DNA of 64,000 nucleotides from CAZCTC01 sp964501335. Lineage in GTDB: Bacteria > Chloroflexota > Anaerolineae > B4-G1 > SLSP01. Of this stretch, positions 51,180 to 59,586 are shown one piece after another. Location of the stretch: assembly GCA_964501335.1 (NCBI GenBank), contig CAZCTC010000002.1, forward strand, positions 124,001-188,000, given 5' to 3'. Position numbers and translations under genes: made by a program. Numbering within the stretch: the first letter of the stretch is position 1; each line of letters opens with the position of its first letter. The notes below the pieces were generated by a model that had not been told where the DNA came from, searched no databases, and saw only the letters and a list, made by a program, of their open reading frames with translations.

Positions 51180-51450
51180 CCGTTCTCCTGTAGGGGCGAC
51201 CTTTATGATCGCCCTTCGGCCCGGTGTAGCCGCTTCCCGATGGAAAGAGATTGATTTTTTATTCATGTTTTCGCGGGCTTCAGAAAGCCCGCGAAAACAT
51301 GGGCTTTTTCTCTGCGGCCTCTGCGTCTTTTCTTTTGCCGTTTTCACACCCCAGCCTCTTTACATTTTCGCCCGCCTGTTCAGGCGGGCGAAAATGTTAT
51401 TTTTTAAACCCCAAAAATCTCTGCGCCTCTCTGCGCACTCTGCGTCTCGG
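51180..51450. repeat. Repeat-filled gap between the histidine kinase and aminotransferase genes
   Basis: It contains a GGGGCGACC element (51188-51216), the hairpins 51264-51301 (CATGTTTTCGCGGGCTT, CAGA loop) and 51362-51397 (ACATTTTCGCCCGCCTG, TT loop), and CTCTGCG tracts (51308-51330 and 51413-51456). No gene is supported. Confidence 0.75.
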
Positions 51451-51452
51451 CG

Positions 51453-52769
51453 TTAAAGCTGCTCTTCTTCCAGCTTTGTCAGTACCCGCTCGAAAATATC
51501 CAGCGCCTCTTCCGCAATCTCCTGCGGCACATTGAGCGGCGGCACCATCCGGATCGTATTCGGACCGGCGCCCAGCAACAGCAAACTCTCTTCAAACGCC
51601 ATATCGACCAGCCGATTGCGCAGCTCATGCGCCCGCTCGCGCGTTTCCCGGCTCTTGACGATCTCCACACCGATCATCAACCCCCGGCCGCGCACATTGC
51701 CGATCAAGGGATGCTTTTCCATCATCCCCTGCAACCGTTCCATCATCCAGTTGCCGACCTTCGTCGCATTGTCCATCATACCGTTCTCCAGCAGCCGCAA
51801 CGTCGTCAACGCCGCCGCGCAGGAAATCGGATTGCCCCCAAAAGTGCTGGCATGCGCCCCCGCCGGCCAGGTCATCAACGAACGGCGCGCAATCATCGTC
51901 CCCAACGGCATCCCCGAAGCGATCCCTTTGGCCACGCTGACGATGTCGGGCTCGACACAATCTTCATGCTGAATGGCAAACCACTTCCCGGTGCGCCCCA
52001 TCCCACACTGCACCTCATCCAGCATCAACAAAATGCCGTGACGATCGCACAGTTTGCGCAGCGCCGGGAAGAAAGTAGGCGGAGGAACGATGTAGCCGCC
52101 CTCCCCCTGGATCGGTTCGACCAGGATCGCGGCCACTTCATCTGGAGGAACGGCTTTGGCCAGCACCACTTCTTCAATAAAGCGGACGACAGCCAACCCT
52201 TGATCTTCATGTGAGGAAAAAATCGGCCGATAGGGATCGGGATAAGGAACATGCTCGACGCCGGCCAACGTGGGGAAGAAACCGCGCCGCTGCACCGGCT
52301 TGCTGGCGGTAAAAGCCAGCGCCCCCAGCGTGCGACCGTGAAAACCACCGTAAAAAGCCAGAAATCGCGGACGCCCGGTGACATAACGGGCCAGCTTGAC
52401 GCCGGCTTCAATCGCCTCAGCACCCGAATTAGCAAAGAAAACCTGACCAGACTCCGAGAAAGGCGCAATCCGGCTCAAATATTCCGCCAGCTCGATCTGC
52501 ACAGGATAATAAAAATCAGTGCCGGACATATGGATGAACTTTTCGGCCTGATCTTTAATCGCCTGGACCACTTCGGGGTGACAATGCCCCGTCGAAGTGA
52601 CCGCAACACCGCTGGTGAAATCCACAAACCGATGCCCGTCGACATCCCATACTTCAGAACCACGCCCATGATCCATTACAAAAGGATAAGAACGGGTGTA
52701 GGAGGGAGAGACTACCTCCCGATCGCGTGCTACATAAGCCTGTGCTTTGGGACCCGGGATCTGTGCCAT
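51453..52769 (-). CDS. Class III PLP-dependent aminotransferase (acetylornithine/4-aminobutyrate type)
   Basis: About 438 residues, start chosen at ATG 52767-52769 with AGGAGG four bases upstream. Typical features are DFTSGVAVTSTGHCHPEVVQ, FFANSGAEAIEAGVKLARYV, YGGFHGRTLGALAFTASKP, the cofactor Asp in MLDEVQCGMGRTG, and the PLP lysine in DIVSVAKGIASGMPLGTMI. The family moves amino groups from omega-amino acids, acetylornithine or 4-aminobutyrate to 2-oxo acids. No arginine or GABA pathway genes are adjacent, so the substrate stays open. Confidence 0.9.
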   Translation of the reverse strand: MAQIPGPKAQAYVARDREVVSPSYTRSYPFVMDHGRGSEVWDVDGHRFVDFTSGVAVTSTGHCHPEVVQAIKDQAEKFIHMSGTDFYYPVQIELAEYLSRIAPFSESGQVFFANSGAEAIEAGVKLARYVTGRPRFLAFYGGFHGRTLGALAFTASKPVQRRGFFPTLAGVEHVPYPDPYRPIFSSHEDQGLAVVRFIEEVVLAKAVPPDEVAAILVEPIQGEGGYIVPPPTFFPALRKLCDRHGILLMLDEVQCGMGRTGKWFAIQHEDCVEPDIVSVAKGIASGMPLGTMIARRSLMTWPAGAHASTFGGNPISCAAALTTLRLLENGMMDNATKVGNWMMERLQGMMEKHPLIGNVRGRGLMIGVEIVKSRETRERAHELRNRLVDMAFEESLLLLGAGPNTIRMVPPLNVPQEIAEEALDIFERVLTKLEEEQL

Positions 52770-52828
52770 GAAACCTCCTGGAATTTGAAGATCGACCACG
52801 CCTCCCGCAGGGCAGGAGGAGCATTCTC

Positions 52829-54250
52829 TCAAGGCGCAAAAAAGGGATAACTCTCCGCCATCTGCAACCCTACCGCGCTGAATCCCTGCGGAAAGATCCC
52901 CAGGATCAACGTCGTGCCGATCAATACCAAAATCAGTAAAATCACCACCCGATCCTCCGTCACCGGACCGCTCATCTCGGCCAGGGTCCGCGGTGCCGCC
53001 AGCAACGACCGAATCGAACTCACAAGTCCCATCATTACGCCCGCACTGCCGGCCAACGCCAGCAACGCCCAGAAAAAGCTGTTCTCAGCCACCAATCGAT
53101 AAAGTCCCCACCGGGCCGTAAAGCCCAGCGAAAGCGGAAACCCTGCCATCGCAATCCCACCGACCAGGAAAGCCACCACCCGCCAGGGAGAACGCCAGAC
53201 CGCTCCCGTCACCGCAGTCAAATCATCGCTGCCCCGGCCCAAACGTCGCAGCCCATCCAAGCCTAACGTCATCAACCCCAGGGCAAACGGCCGCGCCATC
53301 AACAACATCGCCGCCAGAGCCAGCCCCGCCGCCCGCTGAGTCCCCAACGCCAGCAACATCGCGCCGTTATCCACCAGCGTGGCATACCCGATCAACCTCC
53401 CCAGATGGCGTTGCGAAGCCGCCAGTATCCCCCCCACCACCATCATCAACAAACCCAGGCTGCTGAGCAAGGTACCAAACGAAGCCTGCTCCCACAGCCA
53501 GGTATAAGATTGCAAATAAGCCAGCAACAGGAACCAAACGGCCCCGATATTGACAGTAAAAAGGAAGGTAACCACGGGCGGCGATCCGTCCATCGCCACC
53601 GTTGAAAGCCAGGTTTGAAAAGGAACCGCGCCCAATAAAATCGCAAAGGAAAGGCTCATCAAAACGGCCGCCGTATCGAGCAAACCGTGGTCGTTGGGGA
53701 AACTGGCATAGAGATCCAGCAATAATTGGGTGATCATCAGGCCCGGCAACGCCAGCGTGGCATACGTCATATAACGCAGCCCGCCCGAAACGCTCCCCCC
53801 AGACTCATGTAAAGGGAAAACCGCCAGCACAGCGGCCAGTTCCACCAGCAACGCCGCGTAGACCACCTGCTCCACCATCAACGCCGCCGCCAGCAAGGTC
53901 GCCATCGCCAGCCCCACCGGGAAGAAATTGGAGTGAGGCAACAACCGCCAGGCCACAATAAACAACCCCGCCGCCGTAAAGAAGATGAACGCCAGCCCTA
54001 ATCGATCCACCGGCTGGATCACCATCTGCCGCCCCAGAAAAACCAACGGCCGGCCCAAAATCACTTCCATCCCCCCCAGAGAAACCGGCTGCGTCAGCGG
54101 CATCAAGGCCACCATCAAACCGACAACGGTCGCAGTGATAGCCGCCAGCCAGGCTGAAAGCGCCGTCCAACGACGCATCAATTGCAAAACCAGAGCCACC
54201 GCCAACGGAATCCCCAATACCGGGATCGGCCCCACCAGCGCGGTTGTCAT
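52829..54250 (-). CDS. Proton-conducting NuoN/HyfF-like membrane subunit
   Basis: About 473 residues, start chosen at ATG 54248-54250, seven bases after GGAGG. It has about 14 hydrophobic helices. The antiporter-type core is recognisable around PFQTWLSTVAMDGSPPVVTF and GGILAASQRHLGRLIGYATL, with charged residues in the helices as in complex I channel subunits. It is the last gene of a three-gene operon of similar membrane proteins with four-base overlaps. No quinone-, Fe-S- or NADH-binding subunit is adjacent. Confidence 0.82.
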   Translation of the reverse strand: MTTALVGPIPVLGIPLAVALVLQLMRRWTALSAWLAAITATVVGLMVALMPLTQPVSLGGMEVILGRPLVFLGRQMVIQPVDRLGLAFIFFTAAGLFIVAWRLLPHSNFFPVGLAMATLLAAALMVEQVVYAALLVELAAVLAVFPLHESGGSVSGGLRYMTYATLALPGLMITQLLLDLYASFPNDHGLLDTAAVLMSLSFAILLGAVPFQTWLSTVAMDGSPPVVTFLFTVNIGAVWFLLLAYLQSYTWLWEQASFGTLLSSLGLLMMVVGGILAASQRHLGRLIGYATLVDNGAMLLALGTQRAAGLALAAMLLMARPFALGLMTLGLDGLRRLGRGSDDLTAVTGAVWRSPWRVVAFLVGGIAMAGFPLSLGFTARWGLYRLVAENSFFWALLALAGSAGVMMGLVSSIRSLLAAPRTLAEMSGPVTEDRVVILLILVLIGTTLILGIFPQGFSAVGLQMAESYPFFAP

Positions 54251-54867
54251 TGCGCGACCTCCGCTACCGTTAGATAGGAAATAGCCAATCCCACAACCAA
54301 CGTTACAATCACCAGCAGCCCGGTAACGAGAACCCCCGGGTCCCAGGCCGAATAGAAAATATCCAAACCGGCCAGCAGGTTCAACACCCCCACGCCCACC
54401 ACGCCGGCATCCTTTTCTGTGCCGATCAACACAACCGCCAGCCCCAGCAGCACAAAGCAAGTCATCGCCAGATCATTAGAAAGGAACGGCAGCGGATAAC
54501 GCTGCGAAGCCAGATAGGCCACCAGAGAGATTACTATCAAAAAGAGGCTGCGAAACGGCAAATCCGCCACCCAATGAATCCGTGGAAACCCCTGAGAAAC
54601 GGCCTCTTCGCGGGTCCGGGCGCTGAGATAAAGCGCCCCACAGACCAACCAACCGATCAAAGTCTTGAGCAAAGCCATCTCAGGCCGGGTATCGAACAAC
54701 CGCAAGAACATAATCCCAATGAAGAAATATTGAGCCAGCAGCGCCAGCAAACGAATTCGCCACTCAGCAATCAAATAAATGGCCGCACCGGCCAGAAAGA
54801 TCCCCAAAACCGCAGGCGTCGAAGCCAACGACGAAAGGCGGCTCAACCATTGGATAAAAACGCTCAT
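54247..54867 (-). CDS. Membrane protein of the proton-channel operon (HyfE-like position)
   Basis: A 206-residue protein with about six to seven hydrophobic helices (GIFLAGAAIYLIAEWRIRLL, FLIVISLVAYLASQRYPL, LAMTCFVLLGLAVVLIGTEK, VLVTGLLVIVTLVVGLAISY). Size and position between two large antiporter-like subunits match HyfE/NuoK-type subunits of group 4 hydrogenases and related complexes, though direct similarity is weak by eye. It overlaps both neighbours by four bases. Confidence 0.6.
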   Translation of the reverse strand: MSVFIQWLSRLSSLASTPAVLGIFLAGAAIYLIAEWRIRLLALLAQYFFIGIMFLRLFDTRPEMALLKTLIGWLVCGALYLSARTREEAVSQGFPRIHWVADLPFRSLFLIVISLVAYLASQRYPLPFLSNDLAMTCFVLLGLAVVLIGTEKDAGVVGVGVLNLLAGLDIFYSAWDPGVLVTGLLVIVTLVVGLAISYLTVAEVAQ

Positions 54868-56417
54868 CGATTCACCACCACCAGTAGAACAATCAAGAGA
54901 ACCAGGAGCGACCAGAGCAGCGCGCCGTTCCCTTCAACAACATCCGCCGAAGCCCGCACCAGGCTCAGCAAGTTTTCCGCACCGCGCCAGAGCGCCCGAA
55001 AAAGCCAGCGCAGGTCAAACATTTCCCAGACCGGCTGCCCCTTACGCAACCATTCCCGGCTCATTTCCTGACCGAAAATCGAAAGGGCCGCCCCCAACAA
55101 CACCGTTATCCCCCACAAAACCAGACCGCCCCATCCCAATGACAGGCCATATCCCATCAGAGCACTCGCCATCAGGCCGGCCAACGGCAACAACATACAG
55201 ATCAACAACCCCGCTTGCTGCCAGAACTCCGGCGGCGTCACCAACCCCTTGCTCCGCCGGCGCAAATGAGAGATAAAAGCGGCCATCATCCCGGCCCAGC
55301 CCACCATCACCAGCGGCCGCCAGACAAACGGCAAAGTATCCAGGGCCATAATCACCGCCCGCCCCAAAGGAGAGACCGGAACGCCGATAAAAAACAACAA
55401 CGCCACCCAGGCCGGCCAGGACCACAGGGCTGAAAACTCATCATGGCCCCGGCTCAACGAAACCAGCGCCCCGCCCGCCGTCCAGACGCCCGCCGCAGTC
55501 AAAAGCAGCTCGGGATCACCCCCGCCCGCCGCTCCGGCCACCATCGCGCCCAATAGAGCATAACCGCCCCACAACACCGCCGTGCCGCCCTTACTGATCC
55601 AGGCCGAAATCCCCCCCCACAAAACCGAAATCGCGCCCCAGATCATCAACCATTCAGGCGCCGCATCCAGCCCCGGCAACCGCAAAATCCGATATAAGAG
55701 TCCCAATCCCAACAAGGGTCCCATCAAAGCGATGATTCCCAACAGCCGCATATTGCCGATCCGCCGGGGAAAGACAATATGGAAAGGATAAAGCCCCATT
55801 CGAATAATCGCAGCCGCCAACAGGAAGGTCAAAGCCGCCGGAGAGGGCGTCATCAGCCACCACAAAACACTCTGCCCACTGCTTTCAAGCAGCAAGAAAG
55901 CTCCCCACAAAATCAAAGAGGCAATCCCATGGAACATCAAACCAAAGGTCACCCGTTCCCCATCGCCCCCGGCCATCAACCCGGCAATTCCCCACAGAAG
56001 ATCGAACGTAGCCCAGGCGGCCAGGACCGTCAGGAGCGACCCGCCGGCAAGCGAGAGCCAGACGGCAATCAGAGAAAGGAGTGCCAGAACCCCTACTAAT
56101 GAAAGAGAACCGCGATGCTCGGCCGCTTCACCCCAGGCCGCACCGCTGAGGACCATTCCCACCACCAACCCAAGGATCCAGACTGCGGGGGTTATATCAA
56201 CGAGGATGGCCCCTCCCAACACGGTTGAAGGAGTCCATAATGAAAGCGGCCACTGACTTTGCCAGGGCATCGCTAACCAAAAGAGCGTCATGGCCGTCAG
56301 CCAGGCCGCCGTAACCGGTCTGCGTAGAAAGTGCAACCGTGGAAGCAGCTCAATGCTCAAAAGCGCCAGGACGCCGATTAATCCACCATAGGCCAACAAC
56401 GGGTAAAAGTATCCCAT
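54864..56417 (-). CDS. NuoN/HyfB-like proton-translocating membrane subunit
   Basis: About 517 residues, start chosen at ATG 56415-56417, six bases after AGGAG. It has about 14 hydrophobic helices. LTFLLAAAIIRMGLYPFHIV corresponds to the conserved core helix of antiporter-like subunits. Several expected charged residues seem replaced, so proton conduction is uncertain. First gene of the three-gene operon; together with the next two genes it would form the membrane arm of a complex I or group 4 hydrogenase-like machine whose soluble parts are not here. Confidence 0.72.
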   Translation of the reverse strand: MGYFYPLLAYGGLIGVLALLSIELLPRLHFLRRPVTAAWLTAMTLFWLAMPWQSQWPLSLWTPSTVLGGAILVDITPAVWILGLVVGMVLSGAAWGEAAEHRGSLSLVGVLALLSLIAVWLSLAGGSLLTVLAAWATFDLLWGIAGLMAGGDGERVTFGLMFHGIASLILWGAFLLLESSGQSVLWWLMTPSPAALTFLLAAAIIRMGLYPFHIVFPRRIGNMRLLGIIALMGPLLGLGLLYRILRLPGLDAAPEWLMIWGAISVLWGGISAWISKGGTAVLWGGYALLGAMVAGAAGGGDPELLLTAAGVWTAGGALVSLSRGHDEFSALWSWPAWVALLFFIGVPVSPLGRAVIMALDTLPFVWRPLVMVGWAGMMAAFISHLRRRSKGLVTPPEFWQQAGLLICMLLPLAGLMASALMGYGLSLGWGGLVLWGITVLLGAALSIFGQEMSREWLRKGQPVWEMFDLRWLFRALWRGAENLLSLVRASADVVEGNGALLWSLLVLLIVLLVVVNR

Positions 56418-56475
56418 GCCACACTCCTGCGGTATTCTAACATAGAATACCCCTCTGACAAGCAATGGAAAGCTT

Positions 56476-56503
56476 TTGACATTCTTTCAAAATGGTTTAG
56501 AAT
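56476..56503 (+). promoter_or_regulatory. Sigma-70-type promoter of the EF-G gene
   Basis: TTGACA (56476-56481) and TAGAAT (56498-56503) are spaced by 16 bases. The transcript should begin near 56510, some 80 bases before the ATG. Confidence 0.75.
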
Positions 56504-56526
56504 GAGGCTCCACAGCCTGTAGTTCG

Positions 56527-56551
56527 GACGGCCCCCTGGCCGTCTTTGTTT
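56527..56551 (+). terminator. Attenuator-like hairpin in the EF-G leader
   Basis: GACGGCC pairs with GGCCGTC over a CCCT loop and is followed by TTTGTTT. It lies between the promoter and the start codon, so it can end transcription early unless read-through is regulated. Confidence 0.6.
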
Positions 56552-56592
56552 ATCTGCGACACGAATGCATTTTTCGGGAGGAAAAGGTTTCG

Positions 56593-58668
56593 ATGAAAGA
56601 GTATACGACCCAGCAACTGCGTAACATCGCCCTGATCGGCCACGGCAGCTCGGGCAAAACCACTCTATCGGAAACGCTGCTTTTTATCAGCGGCGCTACT
56701 ACCCGACGGGGAAAGATCGAGGATGGCACTACAGTTGCGGACTTTGATGAAGAAGAAATTCGACGTCACATTTCAATCAACACCTCTTCAATTCCAGTGG
56801 AATGGAAAGGCGTCAAAATCAACGTTCTCGATACCCCAGGCTACATTGATTATGTAGGCGAGGTAAAAGGCGCTCTGCGCGTTGCAGAACTGGCTCTGGT
56901 CGTCCTGGATGCCGCTTCCGGTGTGGAAGTCGGCACGGAACTGACCTGGGGATACGCCGACGAAATCAAGTTGCCCCGCATCGCCCTGGTCAATAAGATG
57001 GACCGGGAAAATGCCAACTTCGAACGTGCCATTCATTCCCTGGAAGAATCCTTCGACGGCGCACGTTTCCTGCCCATCCTGCTGCCGATCGGCTCTCAGG
57101 CCGATTTCAAAGGCGTCATCGATCTGCTGGAAAAGAAAGCCTACCTCGGCCCTAAGGGCGAAGCCGGCTCTATTCCGGCCGACATGGCCGCCGAAGTGGA
57201 AGAACGCTACACCCAACTCATCGAAATCGCCGCCGAAGGCGACGACGATCTGATTATGAAGTATCTGGAAGGCGAAACCCTCACGGCCGAAGAAATCGTG
57301 ACCGGGCTGCGCAAGGGCATCCGCAACAACAGCGTGGTGCCGGTGCTGGCCGCCGCCGGCGCTTCCATGGTGGGTGTCAGCCACATGCTGGATATGCTCT
57401 CCAGTCTGGCCCCCAATCCCACCGAAATGGGCACCTTCAAAGCCGAAGGCGCTCAGGGCGAAGTTGCCCTGGCTGTCAGCGACGCCTCGCCGCTGGCCAT
57501 CCTGGTTTTCAAGACTGCGGCCGATCCCTACGTCGGTCGTCTGACCTACTTCCGCGTTTACGGCGGCACCCCCACCTCCGGCTCTACGGTCTACAACAAT
57601 CGGGCCGAGCAGGAAGAACGCCTGGGCCAGCTCTACGTGATGCGCGGCAAAGAACAGATCAATGTCGACAGCCTGCACGCCGGCGATATCGGCTGTGTGG
57701 CCAAATTGACCGTCACCCGCACCAGTGATACGCTCTGCACCCGCGATCATCGGTTGACCCTGACGGCCATCAATATGCCGACCCCCATCTACAGCGTGGC
57801 CGTCTTCCCGAAGACCAAGGGCGACTCCGCCAAGATGGTCCCGACGCTCGCCCGCGTCTGCGAAGAAGATCCTACCCTGCACTGGTACCAGGATCCCAGC
57901 ACGCACGAAGCCATTCTCTCCGGCATGGGCGATGCCCACGTCGATACCGTCATTCGCCGCATGCAGAGCCGCTTCGGCGTCAGCGTCGATACCGCCCTGC
58001 CCCGGCTGCCCTACCGCGAAACCATCACCATCACCAGCACGGCCCAGTACCGCCACAAGAAACAGACCGGCGGTTCCGGGCAGTTCGCTGAAGTTCACAT
58101 GCGGCTCGATCCCAACGAACGCGATGCCGGCTTTGAGTACAACTGGGAAGTCGTCGGCGGCCGTATCTCCTCCTCCTTCATGCCTTCCATTGAAAAAGGT
58201 ATCAAGGGCGTGATGGAACAGGGCGTCCTGGCAGGGTATCCGGTCGTCGATGTCAAAGTCGCCATCACGGACGGTAAAGAACACCCCGTGGACTCCAAAG
58301 ACATCGCCTTCCAGATCGCCGGACGCGAAGGCTTCAAGGAAGCTTTCATGGCGGGCAAGCCCGTCCTGCTCGAACCGATCTATCAGGTCACCGTCACGGT
58401 GCCCAACGACTTCACCGGCGACGTCATGTCGGATCTGAATACCCGCCGCGCGCGCGTTCAGGGTATCGATCAGATCGGCAAGCGCAGCGTCATCACCGCC
58501 ACCGCCCCGTTGGGTGAAATGCAGCAGTACGCCATCAACCTGCGCGCCATCACCCAGGGCCGCGGCGTCTTCTCGATGCAGCTTTCGCACTACGACCTGG
58601 TGCCCGGCAACGTCACCCAGCAGATCATCGAACAGGCCAAAGCGCATCGCGCCGCCGAAGCCGACTAA
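56593..58668 (+). CDS. Elongation factor G-like GTPase (EF-G II/FusA2 type)
   Basis: A 691-residue translational GTPase. G1 is GHGSSGKTTL (about 17-26), G3 DTPGYIDYV, and G4 NKMDRENA (about 136-143). Domains II-V follow: the fourth domain with QYRHKKQTGGSGQFAEVHMR and SFMPSIEKGIKGVMEQGVLA, the last with EPIYQVTVTVPNDFTGDVMS. The divergent G-domain start (GHGSSGKTTLSETLLF, instead of AHIDAGKTT) places it with the second-type EF-G-like proteins rather than canonical FusA. It probably acts on ribosomes, in translocation or recycling. GGGAGG precedes the ATG. Confidence 0.9.
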   Translation: MKEYTTQQLRNIALIGHGSSGKTTLSETLLFISGATTRRGKIEDGTTVADFDEEEIRRHISINTSSIPVEWKGVKINVLDTPGYIDYVGEVKGALRVAELALVVLDAASGVEVGTELTWGYADEIKLPRIALVNKMDRENANFERAIHSLEESFDGARFLPILLPIGSQADFKGVIDLLEKKAYLGPKGEAGSIPADMAAEVEERYTQLIEIAAEGDDDLIMKYLEGETLTAEEIVTGLRKGIRNNSVVPVLAAAGASMVGVSHMLDMLSSLAPNPTEMGTFKAEGAQGEVALAVSDASPLAILVFKTAADPYVGRLTYFRVYGGTPTSGSTVYNNRAEQEERLGQLYVMRGKEQINVDSLHAGDIGCVAKLTVTRTSDTLCTRDHRLTLTAINMPTPIYSVAVFPKTKGDSAKMVPTLARVCEEDPTLHWYQDPSTHEAILSGMGDAHVDTVIRRMQSRFGVSVDTALPRLPYRETITITSTAQYRHKKQTGGSGQFAEVHMRLDPNERDAGFEYNWEVVGGRISSSFMPSIEKGIKGVMEQGVLAGYPVVDVKVAITDGKEHPVDSKDIAFQIAGREGFKEAFMAGKPVLLEPIYQVTVTVPNDFTGDVMSDLNTRRARVQGIDQIGKRSVITATAPLGEMQQYAINLRAITQGRGVFSMQLSHYDLVPGNVTQQIIEQAKAHRAAEAD

Positions 58669-58697
58669 TTCCCCGATCCCATCCCAAAACAAAAAAG

Positions 58698-58738
58698 TTT
58701 ATATTTTCGGCGGCTTTCTAAAGCCGCCGAAAATATAA
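58698..58738. terminator. Hairpin terminator after the EF-G-like gene
   Basis: TTTATATTTTCGGCGGCTTT and its complement are joined by a short CTA loop, a member of the hairpin family. It lies 30 bases past the stop codon. Confidence 0.8.
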
Positions 58739-58803
58739 ATAAAAACCCTATACTCAAGGAAGTCGTTAGCGCATCTCCCCAATCCAGTAAAAGGAGCCCT
58801 GTG

Positions 58804-59406
58804 ATGGAAGAACCCATGCCCCTGTCGCTGGCCCTGTTGGATTTCCTTCCCAACCTCGCCTTCCTCGTCGGCATGATCGCCCTGCTCCAACTGGTACGCC
58901 GGGAAAAAGACCCGCTCTGCCTTCTCTTCACGGCATCCGGAGGCCTGTTGATCTTCGTCGGTGCCTTCCTCAAAGCTGTCTGGAAACTGCACACCATCCT
59001 CACCGGCGCCGGCTATGAATGGATGAGCAACGCCCAATTTTTTCTGCTCGCCCCCGGCTTCTTTCTGCTGCTCATCGGCGTCATCCGCCTGGCTCGCCAG
59101 ACCCGTCAGCCCGCCCCGGTTTTGCTCGCCATCCTCCCCTGGAAAATTCCCTTTATCATCGTCATGACCCTCTGCAGTATGGGCGTTCACGGCATCATGA
59201 CCTACGTTTCCTTTCGCAAAGCCAACCGCTGGGCCGCCGCCGGCTACATAACGGCATTTCTCTGCCTGATAGCCATGGGCGCACTCTCCAGCGGAGAACA
59301 AACCGTCGCCCGACAATGGCTCGAAGAAAGCGTCAACAGCATCGGCCAGATCGGCTTCGCCTTCGGCTCCATCCTGCTCGCCCGCACCGCCGACAAAGAA
59401 AAATAA
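58804..59406 (+). CDS. Membrane protein of unknown function
   Basis: About 200 residues, start chosen at ATG 58804 (a GTG one codon earlier is possible), with AGGAG eight bases upstream. About six hydrophobic helices are visible, including LVGMIALLQLV, FLLAPGFFLLLIGVIRLARQ, IIVMTLCSMGVHGIMTYVSF and ITAFLCLIAMGAL. No known family. It is flanked on both sides by hairpin repeats, so it is likely monocistronic. Confidence 0.65.
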   Translation: MEEPMPLSLALLDFLPNLAFLVGMIALLQLVRREKDPLCLLFTASGGLLIFVGAFLKAVWKLHTILTGAGYEWMSNAQFFLLAPGFFLLLIGVIRLARQTRQPAPVLLAILPWKIPFIIVMTLCSMGVHGIMTYVSFRKANRWAAAGYITAFLCLIAMGALSSGEQTVARQWLEESVNSIGQIGFAFGSILLARTADKEK

Positions 59407-59442
59407 CGCCTGGGATTACCCGGAAAAGCGAGAGAAAAAAGA

Positions 59443-59560
59443 TTGTGTTTTCGCGCGCTTTCTGAAGCACGCGAAAACACAAATAAAATAACCCTCTCTG
59501 CCGTCCAGCGCGGCGCCTTTTACCGGACAAAAACCCTGTGTGGGACGCAATAAACCCATC
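59443..59560. repeat. Hairpin composite repeat
   Basis: Hairpin 59443-59482 (TTGTGTTTTCGCG arms, one mismatch) is followed by AACCCTCTCTGCC, CCAGCGCGGCGCC and GTGTGGGACGCAATAAA, the conserved arm in a diverged form. Confidence 0.7.
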
Positions 59561-59586
59561 ATCAATAAAGTGGAAAGGTAGATAAT

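Noticed and set aside
56788..58692. 634-residue open frame antisense to the EF-G-like gene
   Set aside because: It mirrors the GC-rich codon pattern of a well-supported gene, has no start signal and reads as low-complexity Gly/Asp/Val sequence.
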